64,000 bases of DNA. Origin: Pseudomonas sp. BN102. GTDB taxonomy: Bacteria; Pseudomonadota; Gammaproteobacteria; Pseudomonadales; Pseudomonadaceae. Made by a program: the position numbers and the translations under genes. Positions 1 to 9,056 of the stretch are shown here, in pieces. The DNA is taken from contig NZ_SSON01000075.1 in NCBI RefSeq assembly GCF_029871245.1, positions 138,943-202,942 of the forward strand, read 5' to 3'. The notes below the pieces were generated by a model, which had not been told where the DNA came from, searched no databases, and was given only the letters and a program-made list of their open reading frames with translations. The stretch's first letter is position 1, and every line of letters starts with the position of its first letter.

Positions 1-1
1 C

Positions 2-1960
2 GCGCTGACCGGCCTGTTCTGGTCCTACGAGTGGTACCGCGAAGGCCTCAACCGCCTGTTGTCCGATGCTCCCGCCGGCCAGCAGGGCAAGCCCGGCGAG
101 CGCCGCGGCGAGGGCCGCGGCCGACCCGGCATGCAGGCGCCCTCCGGCCCGCCGCTGGTGGTTGACTACGACGCCGTGTGGAAGAGCATCCGTGACACCG
201 CGGGCCCGGACATGACCGCCTATAACCTGCGCCTGCCGCCGGTGGGCGGCCAGCCGGCCACCGTCTTCTACCTGCTGGAAGGCGCCGACCATCCGCGCGC
301 GCTGAACCAGATGACCCTCGACCCGGCCAGCGGCAAGGTTCTGCGCAGCGACCGCTACACCGACAAGAGCTTCAAGGCCCAGTTGCTCACCAGCATCTAC
401 GCCCTGCACGTAGGCGAATACTTCGGCCTGCCGGGGCGCATCCTGGTGATGCTGGCCAGCCTGAGCATGCCGCTGTTCTTCGTCACCGGCTGGTTGCTTT
501 ACCTCGACCGCCGGCGCAAGAAGCGCGCGATCAAGGCCACCCGTGGCGGGCTGGCGGAAAGCGCCGGCAACGATTCCTGGCTGATCGGCTTCGCCAGCCA
601 GAGCGGTTTCGCCGAGCAGGTGGCCTGGCAGAGCGCCGGCCAGCTGCAGGCTGCAGGCCTGCCGGTGCGCGTCGAGCCCCTTGCGGCTCTGGACGGCGGC
701 ACCCTGGCCCAGGCCCGCAATGCGCTCTTCGTGGTCAGCACCTTCGGTGACGGCGAGGCCCCGGACAATGCCCGCGGCTTCGAGCGCAAGGTGCTCGGCC
801 AGGCCTCCCAGCTCGCCGGCCTGCGTTTCGCCGTGCTGGCCCTGGGTGATCGCCAGTACGAGCAGTTCTGCGGCTTCGGCCGGCGCCTGCAGGCCTGGCT
901 GAAAGGGCAGGGCGCCAGCCAGTTGTTCGACCCGGTGGAAGTGGACAATGGCGACAGCGGCGCCCTGCAGCAGTGGCAGCAACAGCTCGCCCAGGTTTCC
1001 GGCAACGCCGTACTGACACCCTGGAGTGGCCCGGCTTTCGAGAGCTGGACCCTGGAAGGCCGCGAACACCTCAACCCCGGCAGCCAGGGCGAATCCACCT
1101 GGTTGCTGCGCCTGCGTGCGCCCTCGGGCAGTCAGATGGACTGGCAGGCCGGCGACCTGGTGGAGATCCTGCCGCGCCAGGCCGAGCCGCGCATCCAGGC
1201 CTGGCTCGACCGGCATGGTCTGGACGGCAGCGCCCAGGTGGAACTGGACGGCCTGCGCCAGCCGCTGCGCCAGGCCCTGGGCGGACGCCTGCTGCCGAGC
1301 TCCTTCGAGCACCTGGTGGGCCTGCAGCCGCAAGCCCTGGTGCAGGCGCTGATCGGCCTGTCGGTGCGCCAGTACTCCATCGCCTCGCTGGCCAGCGACG
1401 GCATGCTGGAGCTGATCGTGCGCCAGGAACAGCACGCCGACGGCAGCCTGGGTATCGCCTCCGGCTGGCTGACTCACTACCTGCAAGAGGGCGCCGCCGT
1501 GCCCTTGCGCCTGCGCCGCAACAGCCGTTTCCACCTGATCGACGAAGACCGCCCGCTGATTTTCATCGGCAACGGCACAGGCCTTGCCGGCCTGCGCAGT
1601 CTGTTGAAAGCGAGCATCGCATCCGGGCGCCAGCGCAATTGGTTGCTCTTCGGCGAGCGTAACCAGGCCCATGACTTCTACTGCCGCGATGAGTTGCAAG
1701 GCTGGCTCGCCAGCGGTGACCTGCAGCGCCTCGACCTGGCCTTCTCCCGCGATCAGGCGCACAAGGTCTATGTGCAGGACCGCCTGCGCGAGGCCGCCGA
1801 TGAATTGCGCGCCTGGCTGGCGGAGGGTGCGGTGATCTATGTCTGTGGCAGCCTGCAGGGCATGGCCGAAGGCGTCGACCTGGCCCTGCGCGACATCCTG
1901 GGTGACGAAGCCCTGCAACAGTTGAGCGACGAAGGCCGCTACCGCCGCGACGTGTATTGA
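2..1960 (+). CDS. PepSY / flavodoxin / ferredoxin-reductase fusion oxidoreductase (5' truncated)
   Basis: The frame is open from base 2, so the gene begins before the window; 652 residues are visible. In order: the end of a PepSY-associated membrane region (FWSYEWYREGLNRLL), a periplasmic PepSY-like stretch (about 140-400), a membrane helix (about 430-510, LVMLASLSMPLFFVTGWLLY), a flavodoxin/FMN domain (about 575-960, starting WLIGFASQSG), then an FAD/NADPH reductase module with RQYS (about 1370), the nucleotide-binding GNGTGLAG (about 1570), VCGSLQGM (about 1840) and a C-terminal RYRRDVY, the tail typical of sulfite-reductase flavoproteins. The family moves electrons from NADPH through FAD and FMN to the membrane. 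By position it matches P. aeruginosa PA4513, which lies near siderophore-receptor genes, so ferric-siderophore reduction is a plausible but inferred role. A terminator follows directly. Confidence 0.88.
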   Translation, partial: ALTGLFWSYEWYREGLNRLLSDAPAGQQGKPGERRGEGRGRPGMQAPSGPPLVVDYDAVWKSIRDTAGPDMTAYNLRLPPVGGQPATVFYLLEGADHPRALNQMTLDPASGKVLRSDRYTDKSFKAQLLTSIYALHVGEYFGLPGRILVMLASLSMPLFFVTGWLLYLDRRRKKRAIKATRGGLAESAGNDSWLIGFASQSGFAEQVAWQSAGQLQAAGLPVRVEPLAALDGGTLAQARNALFVVSTFGDGEAPDNARGFERKVLGQASQLAGLRFAVLALGDRQYEQFCGFGRRLQAWLKGQGASQLFDPVEVDNGDSGALQQWQQQLAQVSGNAVLTPWSGPAFESWTLEGREHLNPGSQGESTWLLRLRAPSGSQMDWQAGDLVEILPRQAEPRIQAWLDRHGLDGSAQVELDGLRQPLRQALGGRLLPSSFEHLVGLQPQALVQALIGLSVRQYSIASLASDGMLELIVRQEQHADGSLGIASGWLTHYLQEGAAVPLRLRRNSRFHLIDEDRPLIFIGNGTGLAGLRSLLKASIASGRQRNWLLFGERNQAHDFYCRDELQGWLASGDLQRLDLAFSRDQAHKVYVQDRLREAADELRAWLAEGAVIYVCGSLQGMAEGVDLALRDILGDEALQQLSDEGRYRRDVY

Positions 1961-2007
1961 AGGCGCCCGGCGCCGCACCGAGTGATCCCTGCTCCTGGGG
2001 AAACGTT

Positions 2008-2035
2008 CGCCCCGCCAAGTGCGGGGCGTTTTTTT
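2008..2035 (+). terminator. Rho-independent terminator of the flavoprotein gene
   Basis: A perfect 8-bp stem (CGCCCCGC / GCGGGGCG) with a 5-nt loop is followed by a run of seven T, 48 bases after the stop codon. Confidence 0.9.
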
Positions 2036-2056
2036 GGGACGTTCGGAGGCGCTTCT

Positions 2057-2143
2057 GTAGGTTGGGCAGAGCGCAGCGAAGCCCAACGACGGCCCTGTCG
2101 GCGCACTGGATGTTGGGCTTCGCGTCGCTCAGCCACAACCTAC
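2057..2143. repeat. Imperfect inverted repeat, GTAGGTTGGGC family
   Basis: The element starts GTAGGTTGGGC and ends with its near complement ACAACCTAC. Internal AGCGAAGCCCAAC and GTTGGGCTTCGC segments pair with each other. Related copies lie at 5919-6037 and 14216-14247. It fills the gap between the terminator and pxpA. Confidence 0.75.
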
Positions 2144-2193
2144 GAGGAGATTCGCCCCTACAAGAACGGCGGCTTTTAGCCATAATCGGCTTC

Positions 2194-2940
2194 ATGAACA
2201 GACGAATCCTGCTGAACTGCGACATGGGGGAAAGCTTCGGTGCCTGGAACATGGGCAACGATGAGCACGCCATGCCGCTGGTGGACCAGGCGAACCTCGC
2301 CTGCGGTTTCCACGCCGCCGACCCCCTGACCATGCAGCGTACCGTCGAACTGGCGTTGCGCCACAACGTGCGCATCGGCGCCCATCCGGCCTATCCGGAC
2401 CTCGCTGGTTTCGGCCGCCGCCATATGGCCTGCACGCCGGAGGAGGTGCGAGCCCTGGTGCTCTACCAGATCGGCGCGTTGGAAGCTTTTTGCCGCGCCG
2501 TCGGTACTCAGGTCGCCTATGTGAAGCCCCATGGCGCCCTGTATAACGACCTGGTGCGCGACGACTCGCTGCTCGCCGCGGTGCTCGACGCCTGCGCCAG
2601 CTACCGCAAAGGCCTGCCGCTGATGGTCCTGGCCCTGGCGGACAACAGCCGCGAGCTACAACTGGCCGACGCGGCTGACGTGCCGCTGATGTTCGAGGCC
2701 TTCGCCGACCGTGCCTACCTGTCCGACGGCCAATTGGCGCCCCGGCGCCTGGCGGGCGCGGTGCATCACGAGCCCGAGCGCATCCTCGACCAGGCCATGG
2801 CGATCGCCACTGGCGAACCATTCCCCGATATCGACGGCAAGCCGCTGCGGCTGACCGCCGACAGCCTCTGCGTGCACGGCGATAACCCGGAGTCCCTGGC
2901 TGTACTGCGCCGTCTGCGAGGCAAGCTGGACGCCCTATGA
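2194..2940 (+). CDS. pxpA: 5-oxoprolinase subunit A (LamB/YcsF family)
   Basis: PxpA works with PxpB and PxpC to open 5-oxoproline (pyroglutamate) to glutamate at the cost of ATP, removing a spontaneous damage product of glutamine and glutamyl peptides in the cytoplasm. The 248-residue protein has the family start MNRRILLNCDMGES (residues 1-14), followed by NLACGFHAADP and YVKPHGALYND. The frame is open from 1957, but only the ATG at 2194 gives the conserved N-terminus. The stop overlaps the pxpB start (ATGA), so the two are probably translationally coupled. pxpABC forms one compact operon. Confidence 0.95.
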   Translation: MNRRILLNCDMGESFGAWNMGNDEHAMPLVDQANLACGFHAADPLTMQRTVELALRHNVRIGAHPAYPDLAGFGRRHMACTPEEVRALVLYQIGALEAFCRAVGTQVAYVKPHGALYNDLVRDDSLLAAVLDACASYRKGLPLMVLALADNSRELQLADAADVPLMFEAFADRAYLSDGQLAPRRLAGAVHHEPERILDQAMAIATGEPFPDIDGKPLRLTADSLCVHGDNPESLAVLRRLRGKLDAL

Positions 2941-3614
2941 TCCGCCTCGAACCCGCTGGCGCCGAAGCCCTGCTGCTGGTGCTGGCCGACGAACCGGATG
3001 CGCGGCTGCCACAGCGCATCGCCGTGCTGGCCGAGACCCTGCGCCAGCAATTCGGCCACCTGCTGGTGGACCTGGTGCCGGGCTGGACCACCCTGCTGCT
3101 GCACTACGACCTGACCCGCACCGACCATCTCGCCCTGGCCCAGCATATCGAACCGCTGCTCGAGGACTGGCTGAAGGCGCCGGCTGCGACCGACGCCGGC
3201 AAGCTCCACCAGATTCCCATCTGGTACTGCGGCGAGGACCTGGCGAAGGTGGCCGAATCCTGTGGCCTTTCCGCGGCTGAGGTAGTGGATATCCACAGCG
3301 GCGGCGAATACCACGTCGGCGCCATCGGCTTCTCCCCCGGCTTCGCCTATCTCGGCGGCCTGGATGCGCGCCTGGCGCTGCCGCGCCGAGGCAGTCCGCG
3401 CATCCGCGTGCCCGCCGGCAGCCTGGCTATCGCCGAGCGCCAGACCGCCATCTATCCACAGGCCTCCCCCGGTGGCTGGCACCTGCTGGGGCTGTGCCCC
3501 TGGTCGCTGTTCGACGCCAGTCGCGACCCGCCGTGCCCACTGGCCCTGGGAGACCGGGTGCGCTTCTTTGCCATCGACGAAGCGCGCTACCGCGCCGAAG
3601 GCGGCGAGGCATGA
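2937..3614 (+). CDS. pxpB: 5-oxoprolinase subunit B (KipI-like)
   Basis: This 225-residue protein has the KipI/allophanate-hydrolase subunit 1 motifs GFSPGFAYLG (131-140) and PRIRVPAGSLAI (154-165). PxpB and PxpC form the ATP-dependent phosphorylating part of the 5-oxoprolinase complex. It overlaps pxpA by 4 nt at the start and pxpC by 4 nt at the end (ATGA at 3611), which is typical of a coupled operon. A regulatory KipI-type role as in Bacillus is unlikely, because the full pxpABC set is present. Confidence 0.95.
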   Translation: MIRLEPAGAEALLLVLADEPDARLPQRIAVLAETLRQQFGHLLVDLVPGWTTLLLHYDLTRTDHLALAQHIEPLLEDWLKAPAATDAGKLHQIPIWYCGEDLAKVAESCGLSAAEVVDIHSGGEYHVGAIGFSPGFAYLGGLDARLALPRRGSPRIRVPAGSLAIAERQTAIYPQASPGGWHLLGLCPWSLFDASRDPPCPLALGDRVRFFAIDEARYRAEGGEA

Positions 3615-4531
3615 GCGGCCTGCGGGTGATCAAGCCCGGCCCGCTGAGCCTGCTGCAGGATGCCGGGCGCTTTGGCTGGCAACACCTGGGGGTTTCCCCC
3701 GCCGGGCCGATGGACCCGCTGGCGATGGCCTGGGCCAATCGTCTGCTGGGTAATCCTTTCGGCTGCCCAGTGCTGGAAATCGCCTTGGGCGGTGTCGAGT
3801 TGGAAGCCGAAGAGACGCTCTGGGTAGCGCTGGCCGGCGCGGATATGCCGCTGGACGTGGACGGCGAACCACGACGCAATTGGTCGCGCTTTCGCCTGGA
3901 GGCCGGGCAGCGCCTGCAGGTCGGCTTCGCCCGCAGCGGCCAGCGCGCCTCCCTGGCGATGGCGGATGGCATCCGCGCCAAGCCGGTGCTGGGCAGCGTC
4001 GCCTGCCAGTTGCGCGAAGGCCTGGGCGGACTGGACAGTGAAGGCGCCAAGTTGGCCGAGGGTGACCTGCTGCAAGGCGGCAACGCCGACTTTCCCCGCG
4101 GTGCCAGCGTGCCCTGGCCCTGGCAGCCGGACTACAAGGCCGCGCAATTGATGCGGGTGATGCTGGGGGGCGATGCGGCCAGCTTCGCCGAGGAGCAGGT
4201 CCGCGCCTTCTTCGAGCAGCCCTGGCAGTTGAGCCCGCAGTCGGACCGCATGGGTGCGCGACTGCAAGGCGCGCCCATCCTGGCGCCGCGGCGGCAGTGG
4301 TCGCAGGGCGTGGTCAGCGGCGCCATCCAGGTGCCGCCGGACGGCCAGCCAATAGTGCTGATGGCCGACCGCCAGACCATGGGTGGCTACCCCATCCTCG
4401 GCTGGGTCCACCCGCTGGACCTGGGACGCCTGGCGCAGTGCACGGCGAACCAGATCCTGCGCTTCACCCCCATGAGCCTGGAGGATGCCCAGAAAGAACT
4501 GCGGGAGTTCTATCGCTTCTTCGGCCGTTGA
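3611..4531 (+). CDS. pxpC: 5-oxoprolinase subunit C (KipA / biotin-dependent carboxyltransferase-like)
   Basis: The protein has 306 residues from the ATG at 3611; the open frame runs further upstream, but MSGLRVIKPGPLSLLQDAG is the conserved family N-terminus. LQDAGRFGWQHLGVSPAGPMD (about 15-35) and the late GGYPILGWVHPLDLGRLAQ segment are typical of KipA/PxpC. It completes the ATP-dependent 5-oxoprolinase. It is the last gene of the operon, and a long palindrome follows within 25 bases of its stop. Confidence 0.95.
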   Translation: MSGLRVIKPGPLSLLQDAGRFGWQHLGVSPAGPMDPLAMAWANRLLGNPFGCPVLEIALGGVELEAEETLWVALAGADMPLDVDGEPRRNWSRFRLEAGQRLQVGFARSGQRASLAMADGIRAKPVLGSVACQLREGLGGLDSEGAKLAEGDLLQGGNADFPRGASVPWPWQPDYKAAQLMRVMLGGDAASFAEEQVRAFFEQPWQLSPQSDRMGARLQGAPILAPRRQWSQGVVSGAIQVPPDGQPIVLMADRQTMGGYPILGWVHPLDLGRLAQCTANQILRFTPMSLEDAQKELREFYRFFGR

Positions 4532-4554
4532 GGGCATCGACCTTGCCGGTTCCT

Positions 4555-4653
4555 TGTGGGGGCGAATTCATTCGCTAAGCAGCCCGCAGGGGTGCCCTTC
4601 AGCGCCGCAGGGGGGCTGCTGCGCAGCCCTTAGCGAATGAATTCGCCCCCACA
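4555..4653. repeat. REP-like palindrome, GGGGCGAATTCATTCGC family, copy 1
   Basis: Perfect 25-bp inverted arms at 4555-4579 and 4629-4653 enclose about 49 bases that contain a further GCAGCC/GGCTGC pairing. The arms carry an EcoRI-type GAATTC. It lies between the convergent pxpC and the Lrp-family gene. Other copies are at 18559-18654, 20627-20723 and 22693-22791, with a half copy at 14094-14118. Confidence 0.9.
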
Positions 4654-4674
4654 GAAGAGCGGTTCGCCCCCCGT

Positions 4675-5157
4675 TTATCTCGGCAGGTGGTTCAACGGCA
4701 GCGGCGAAGGCGCCTTTACTGTCTGGATCGCGAAGTTGCTGCGGATATCGCTAACGCCGGGGAGCTTGAGCAGGGTGCCGGTAAGGAAGTGCTCGTAGGC
4801 CCGCAGGTCCGGCACCACCACTTGCAGCAGGAAGTCCGCCTCGCCCGATACCAGGTGCACGGAGATGACTTCCGGCAGGCTGATCACCGCTTCGCGGAAA
4901 GCGTCGGCCTGTTCCTGGCGATGACGTTCCACCTTGATGCCAACGAACACTGTCAGCCCCAGGCCCACTTCGTCGCGGTCGAGGCTGGCGTGGTAGCCCC
5001 GGATGACGCCGGCTTCCTCCAACAGCCGGACCCGGCGCAGGCAGGGCGAGGCGGACAGGCCGATCTCGTCGGCCAGTTGCACGTTGGAAAGGCGGCCGTC
5101 GCGCTGCAGGGCGGCGAGAATCCGGTGGTCGAGGGCATCCAGTTTAAGTTTTGGCAT
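4675..5157 (-). CDS. Lrp/AsnC family transcriptional regulator
   Basis: This is a 160-residue protein. The upstream ATG would add 14 residues, but MPKLKLDALDHRIL matches the usual start of the family. Residues 5-60 form the AsnC-type winged helix-turn-helix (NVQLADEIGLSASPCLRRVRLLEE). The rest is the RAM/ligand-binding domain that forms octamers and senses amino acids. It is divergent from a LysE-family exporter with a 133-bp shared promoter region, a common pairing in which the regulator controls the exporter. The effector amino acid cannot be read from the sequence. Confidence 0.92.
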   Translation of the reverse strand: MPKLKLDALDHRILAALQRDGRLSNVQLADEIGLSASPCLRRVRLLEEAGVIRGYHASLDRDEVGLGLTVFVGIKVERHRQEQADAFREAVISLPEVISVHLVSGEADFLLQVVVPDLRAYEHFLTGTLLKLPGVSDIRSNFAIQTVKAPSPLPLNHLPR

Positions 5158-5290
5158 GAGTGGCCTGTCTATCTGCATATGGTTGGCAGGAAATGCCATG
5201 AATCATGGCTGTGCCAGTCAAATACGCAAGCACCTGCCCCGGCCTTCGGGCCTAGAATTTTCCCTCTCGACACTGCTCTGGAGCGGAAAA

Positions 5291-5908
5291 ATGACCGGAT
5301 TCCTTATCGCCCTGGCAGTGGTCTACCTGCTGCCAGGGCCGGACATGATCCTCCTGCTGCAAACCGGGGCCCGCCAGGGCCGCGGCATGGCTCTGGCCAC
5401 GGCACTGGGGTTGGCCCTGGCGCGCAGCTGCCATGTGGCGCTGGCCGGCCTGGGGCTGGCGGTGCTGTTCAAGACCGCGCCCTGGACCTTCGACCTGGTG
5501 CGCCTGGCCGGTGCGGCCTACCTGCTCTGGCTCGGGCTGCGGCTGCTCCAGGCGCAGTCCTCGGCCCTGGTGGTGGAGGGTGAGCGGCAGCCATCGCGGG
5601 CCTACTGGCTGGCCATGCGCCGGGGCCTGCTGACCAACCTGCTCAACCCCAAGGCGCTGGTGTTCTGTTCCGTACTGCTGCCGCAGTTCGTCAGCCCCGA
5701 GGCCGGGCCGCTGGCGCTGCAGTTCGCCGGGCTGGGTGCCCTGCTGGTGGCGGTGGGGCTGGCGTTCGACACGGCCTATGCCCTGGCGGGCGCGGGCCTG
5801 GGCCGCTGGCTGGGGCGGCGGCCGCTGGTGCAGCGGTTGCAGCAGTGGCTGTTCGGCGGGGTGCTGGTGGGGTTCGGGGTGAGGTTGGCGGTGTTGCGGG
5901 AGCTGTGA
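5291..5908 (+). CDS. LysE/RhtB family amino-acid exporter
   Basis: The 205-residue inner-membrane protein starts at the ATG at 5291, a few bases after a GGAGCGG Shine-Dalgarno; the longer open frame has no family-like N-terminus. YLLPGPDMILLLQTGARQGR (about 12-31) is the LysE/RhtB signature, followed by hydrophobic segments consistent with 5-6 membrane helices and the conserved NLLNPKALVF. The family exports amino acids such as lysine, threonine or homoserine lactone by proton exchange. It is divergent from the Lrp-type gene at 4675-5157, its likely regulator. The substrate is unknown. Confidence 0.92.
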   Translation: MTGFLIALAVVYLLPGPDMILLLQTGARQGRGMALATALGLALARSCHVALAGLGLAVLFKTAPWTFDLVRLAGAAYLLWLGLRLLQAQSSALVVEGERQPSRAYWLAMRRGLLTNLLNPKALVFCSVLLPQFVSPEAGPLALQFAGLGALLVAVGLAFDTAYALAGAGLGRWLGRRPLVQRLQQWLFGGVLVGFGVRLAVLREL

Positions 5909-5918
5909 TCCGGGCGAA

Positions 5919-6037
5919 TGTTGGGCTTCGCAATCGTAGGTTGGGCCGGGCGGCGTTCCGCTGGGTTCGACGAAGCCCAACGATCCCGACTTCGGAGCGG
6001 GGAATGTTGGGCTTCGCTGCGCTCTGCGCCAACCTAC
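5919..6037. repeat. Compound GTTGGGCTTCGC / GTAGGTTGGGC repeat
   Basis: Three related segments (about 5919-5930, 5936-5982 and 6005-6037) carry GTTGGGCTTCG, GTAGGTTGGGC, GAAGCCCAACG and CAACCTAC in alternating orientation. It lies between the convergent lysE-like and dppF genes and resembles the element at 2057-2143. A short GGGCCGC-TTT-GCGGCCC hairpin (6039-6055) then runs into the dppF stop codon. Confidence 0.75.
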
Positions 6038-6054
6038 GGGGCCGCTTTGCGGCC

Positions 6055-7026
6055 CTAGGCGTTGATGGTCTCCGCATGGTGGCAGGCCACCTGGCGGGCA
6101 TCGAGCAGGCGCAGTTCCGGCACTTCCACCTTGCAGCGCTCGGTGGCGTAGGGGCAGCGTTTGTGGAAGGCGCAGCCGGACGGCGGGTCGAGGGGGTTGG
6201 GCAGTTCGCCGACGATCTTGATCTTCGGCTTCAGCGGGTCCGGGTGGATGACCGGTGTGGCCGAGAGCAAGGCCTTGGTGTAAGGGTGCAGCGGGCGGGC
6301 GTAGATCAGTTCGCTCGGGCCCATTTCCACCGGGCGGCCGAGGTACATCACCAGCACGTCGTTGGCGACGTGGCGCACCACCGCGAGGTTGTGGGAGATG
6401 AATACGTAGCCGGTGTTGTAGCGCTCCTGCAAGTCCATGAAGAGGTTGAGCACCTGGGCCTGGATGGACACGTCCAGCGCCGAAGTGGGTTCATCCGCCA
6501 CCAGCACCTTGGGGTTGAGCATCATGGCGCGGGCCAGGGCGATGCGCTGGCGCTGGCCGCCGGAGAACATGTGCGGGTAGCGCTGGTAGTGCTCGGGGCG
6601 CAGGCCCACCTGCTGCATCATCGCCTGCACCTGCTCGCGTCGCTCGGCACGGGACAGCGGGGTGTTGATCAGCAGCGGCTCGGCCAACTGGTCGCCCACC
6701 TTCTGCCTCGGGTTGAGCGAGGCATAGGGGTTCTGGAAGACCATCTGCACGTCGCGGCGCAGTTGCTTGCGGTCTTCCTTGCTGGCGCCGGTCACTTCGC
6801 GGCCGGCGATTCGCAGGGAGCCGGAGGAGGGCTCCTCGATCAGGGTCAGGGCGCGGGCCAGGGTGGACTTGCCGCAACCGGATTCGCCAACCACGGCCAG
6901 GGTCTTGCCGGCTTCCAGCTCGAACGACACGCCGTTCAGGGCGCGCACCAGGGCGTGGGGCTTGAACAGGCCGCGGGAGATGTCGTAGTGGCGGGTCAGT
7001 TCGCGGGCGGTCAATACGGCACTCAT
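6055..7026 (-). CDS. dppF: Dipeptide ABC transporter, ATPase DppF
   Basis: This 323-residue ABC ATPase energises dipeptide import with DppD. Walker A is GESGCGKST (47-55), the signature FSGGQRQR (154-161) and Walker [11 protein letters not shown] (176-185). The C-terminal oligopeptide extension has the usual cysteines ([10 protein letters not shown]). It is the last gene of dppB-C-D-F on the minus strand, and its ATG overlaps the dppD stop region by 4 nt. Orthologous by position to P. aeruginosa PA4506. Confidence 0.96.
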   Translation of the reverse strand: MSAVLTARELTRHYDISRGLFKPHALVRALNGVSFELEAGKTLAVVGESGCGKSTLARALTLIEEPSSGSLRIAGREVTGASKEDRKQLRRDVQMVFQNPYASLNPRQKVGDQLAEPLLINTPLSRAERREQVQAMMQQVGLRPEHYQRYPHMFSGGQRQRIALARAMMLNPKVLVADEPTSALDVSIQAQVLNLFMDLQERYNTGYVFISHNLAVVRHVANDVLVMYLGRPVEMGPSELIYARPLHPYTKALLSATPVIHPDPLKPKIKIVGELPNPLDPPSGCAFHKRCPYATERCKVEVPELRLLDARQVACHHAETINA

Positions 7027-7997
7027 TGCGCCACCTCAATCAGGTTAAGGGGGTAGAAGCAGCGCACGGCGCCATGGGCGTGCGGGTCCAGAGTCGGACG
7101 GTGAGCTACGCAGTTGGGCTGGCCGTAGGGGCAGCGCGGCGACAACAGGCAGCCGTGGGGCCGGTCGTAGCGGCCGGGGACGATGCCGGGCAGGGTCGCC
7201 AGGCGGCGGGCGCCCAGGCAGTGCTCGGGAATGGCCTTGAGCAGGGCTTCGGTATAGGGGTGGGTGGGCGCATCGAACAGGCGCGGCACTTCGCCGATTT
7301 CCACTGCTTGCCCTGCGTACATCACGCAGACGCGGTCGGCGGTTTCGGCGACCACCGCCAGGTCATGGGTGATCAACACCAGGGCCATGCCCTGGTCGCG
7401 CTGGAGGTCGAGCAGCAGGTCCATGATCTGCGCCTGGATGGTCACATCCAGGGCGGTGGTGGGTTCGTCGGCGATCAGCAGCTTGGGCTCGGCGGCGATG
7501 GCCATGGCGATGGCGACGCGCTGGCTCATGCCCCCGGAAAGCTGGTGCGGATAGGCGTCGAGGCGGCTGGCGGCGCCAGGGATTTCCACCCGCTCCAGCA
7601 ACTGCAGGGCGCGCTGGCGGGCGGCCTTGCCCTTCAGGCCCATGTGCTGGTGCAGCACTTCCTCGATCTGGAAGCCCACGGTGTAGCTGGGGTTGAGGGC
7701 GGTCATCGGGTCCTGGAAGACCATGGCCAGGTCCTTGCCCACGATGTGCCGGCGCTGCTTGCCCTTGAGCCTGAGCATGTCGTGGCCGTCGAAGCTCAGG
7801 CTGTCGGCGCTGACGATGCCGGGAGCGTCGATGAGGCCCATCAGGGCCATCATGGTCACCGACTTGCCGGAGCCGGACTCGCCGACGATGGCCAGCACTT
7901 CGCCCTTGTCCACCGAAAGGTCGAGTCCATCGACCACGGGTACCGCGTTGGCGTCGCCGAAGCGCACGCTGAGGTTCTTGATTTCAAGGAGGCTCAT
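7023..7997 (-). CDS. dppD: Dipeptide ABC transporter, ATPase DppD
   Basis: A 324-residue ABC ATPase starting [14 protein letters not shown]; the frame allows six more residues upstream, but the ATG at 7997 follows a good purine-rich site. Walker A is GESGSGKS (39-46), the signature LSGGMSQR (153-160), Walker B is followed by DEPTTALDV, and there is a C-terminal oligo/dipeptide extension ([15 protein letters not shown]). It pairs with DppF. A 141-base spacer with a REP-like palindrome separates it from dppC, which could set different expression of permease and ATPase genes. Confidence 0.95.
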   Translation of the reverse strand: MSLLEIKNLSVRFGDANAVPVVDGLDLSVDKGEVLAIVGESGSGKSVTMMALMGLIDAPGIVSADSLSFDGHDMLRLKGKQRRHIVGKDLAMVFQDPMTALNPSYTVGFQIEEVLHQHMGLKGKAARQRALQLLERVEIPGAASRLDAYPHQLSGGMSQRVAIAMAIAAEPKLLIADEPTTALDVTIQAQIMDLLLDLQRDQGMALVLITHDLAVVAETADRVCVMYAGQAVEIGEVPRLFDAPTHPYTEALLKAIPEHCLGARRLATLPGIVPGRYDRPHGCLLSPRCPYGQPNCVAHRPTLDPHAHGAVRCFYPLNLIEVAQ

Positions 7998-8040
7998 ACG
8001 GCGGTCTCCAGGCAATACGCAACGCTTGAACGCGACATTG

Positions 8041-8099
8041 CGGGAGCGAGCTTGCTCGCGAAGGGGGGCAGCAGGTTCGCCAGCAAGCTGGCTCCTACG
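8041..8099. repeat. REP-like palindrome, GAGCGAGCTTGCTCGCGAA family
   Basis: GGGAGCGAGCTTGCTCGCGAA is followed after about 15 bases by the inverted TTCGCCAGCAAGCTGGCTCCTAC. This is the general shape of the REP sequences common in Pseudomonas. It sits inside the dpp operon between dppC and dppD. Confidence 0.85.
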
Positions 8100-8138
8100 G
8101 GGAGCCGGCGCGGAACGAAGATTTTCATAACGGGCTCC

Positions 8139-9044
8139 TCAGACTGCATTCTTGAGTTTCGGGTCCAGCGCATCGCGCAGGCCGTCACCCATCAGGTTGA
8201 TCGCCAGCACGCTGAGCAGGATGGTCAGGCCGGGCAGCGAGACGACCCACCAGGCGCGTTCGATGTAGTCGCGCGCGGAGGCCAGCATGGTGCCCCACTC
8301 GGGAGTGGGCGGCTGTACGCCGAGGCCGAGGAAGCCCAGGGCGGCGGCGTCGAGGATGGCCGAGGAGAAGCTCAGGGTCGCCTGCACGATCAGCGGCGCC
8401 ATGCAGTTGGGCAGCACGGTGACGAACATCAGGCGCCACAGGCCGGCACCGGCCAGGCGCGAGGCGGTGACGTAGTCGCGGTTCTGCTCGACCATCACAG
8501 CTGCGCGGGTCAGGCGCACGTAGGAGGGCAGCGAGACGATGGCGATGGCGATCACGGTGTTGATCAGGCCCGGGCCGAGGATGGCGACAATGGCCACCGC
8601 CAGCAGCAGCGAGGGCAGGGCCAGCATGATGTCCATCAGGCGCATGATCGAGGGGCCGAGCAGGCGCGGGAGGAAGCCCGCCACCAAGCCGAGGAGAATG
8701 CCCGGGATCAGCGACATCACCACCGAGGACAGGCCGATCAGCAGCGACAGGCGCGCGCCGTGGATCAGGCGCGAGAGCAAGTCGCGGCCCAGCTCGTCGG
8801 TGCCGAGCAGGAACTGTGCCTGGCCGCCTTCCAGCCAGGCCGGCGGGGCCAGCAGGAAGTCGCGGAACTGCTCACTGGGGTCATAGGGCGCGATCCAGGG
8901 GGCGAACAGCGCGCAGATCACGATCAGGATCATGAAGGCAAGGCCGCCGACGGCGCCCTTGTTGTGGGAGAAGGCTTTCCAGAACTCCTTGAGCGGAGAC
9001 GGATAGAGGATGCTCGGGTCGACCTGGGGTTGCATGGCGTTCAA
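8139..9044 (-). CDS. dppC: Dipeptide ABC transporter permease DppC
   Basis: This 301-residue inner-membrane permease has an N-terminal OppC-type segment, a helix at about 35-55 (AFMILIVICALFAPWIAPYDP) and further helices. The binding-protein-dependent transport (EAA) loop is around DYVTASRLAGAGLWRLMFVTVLPN. It heterodimerises with DppB to form the peptide channel. A second ATG three codons inside is an alternative start. It is 12 bases downstream of dppB. Confidence 0.95.
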   Translation of the reverse strand: MNAMQPQVDPSILYPSPLKEFWKAFSHNKGAVGGLAFMILIVICALFAPWIAPYDPSEQFRDFLLAPPAWLEGGQAQFLLGTDELGRDLLSRLIHGARLSLLIGLSSVVMSLIPGILLGLVAGFLPRLLGPSIMRLMDIMLALPSLLLAVAIVAILGPGLINTVIAIAIVSLPSYVRLTRAAVMVEQNRDYVTASRLAGAGLWRLMFVTVLPNCMAPLIVQATLSFSSAILDAAALGFLGLGVQPPTPEWGTMLASARDYIERAWWVVSLPGLTILLSVLAINLMGDGLRDALDPKLKNAV

Positions 9045-9056
9045 GGTCAGGTCTCC

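Noticed and set aside
1957-2193. N-terminal extension of pxpA from 1957
   Set aside because: The extension crosses a terminator and a repeat and does not resemble PxpA; ATG 2194 gives the conserved start.
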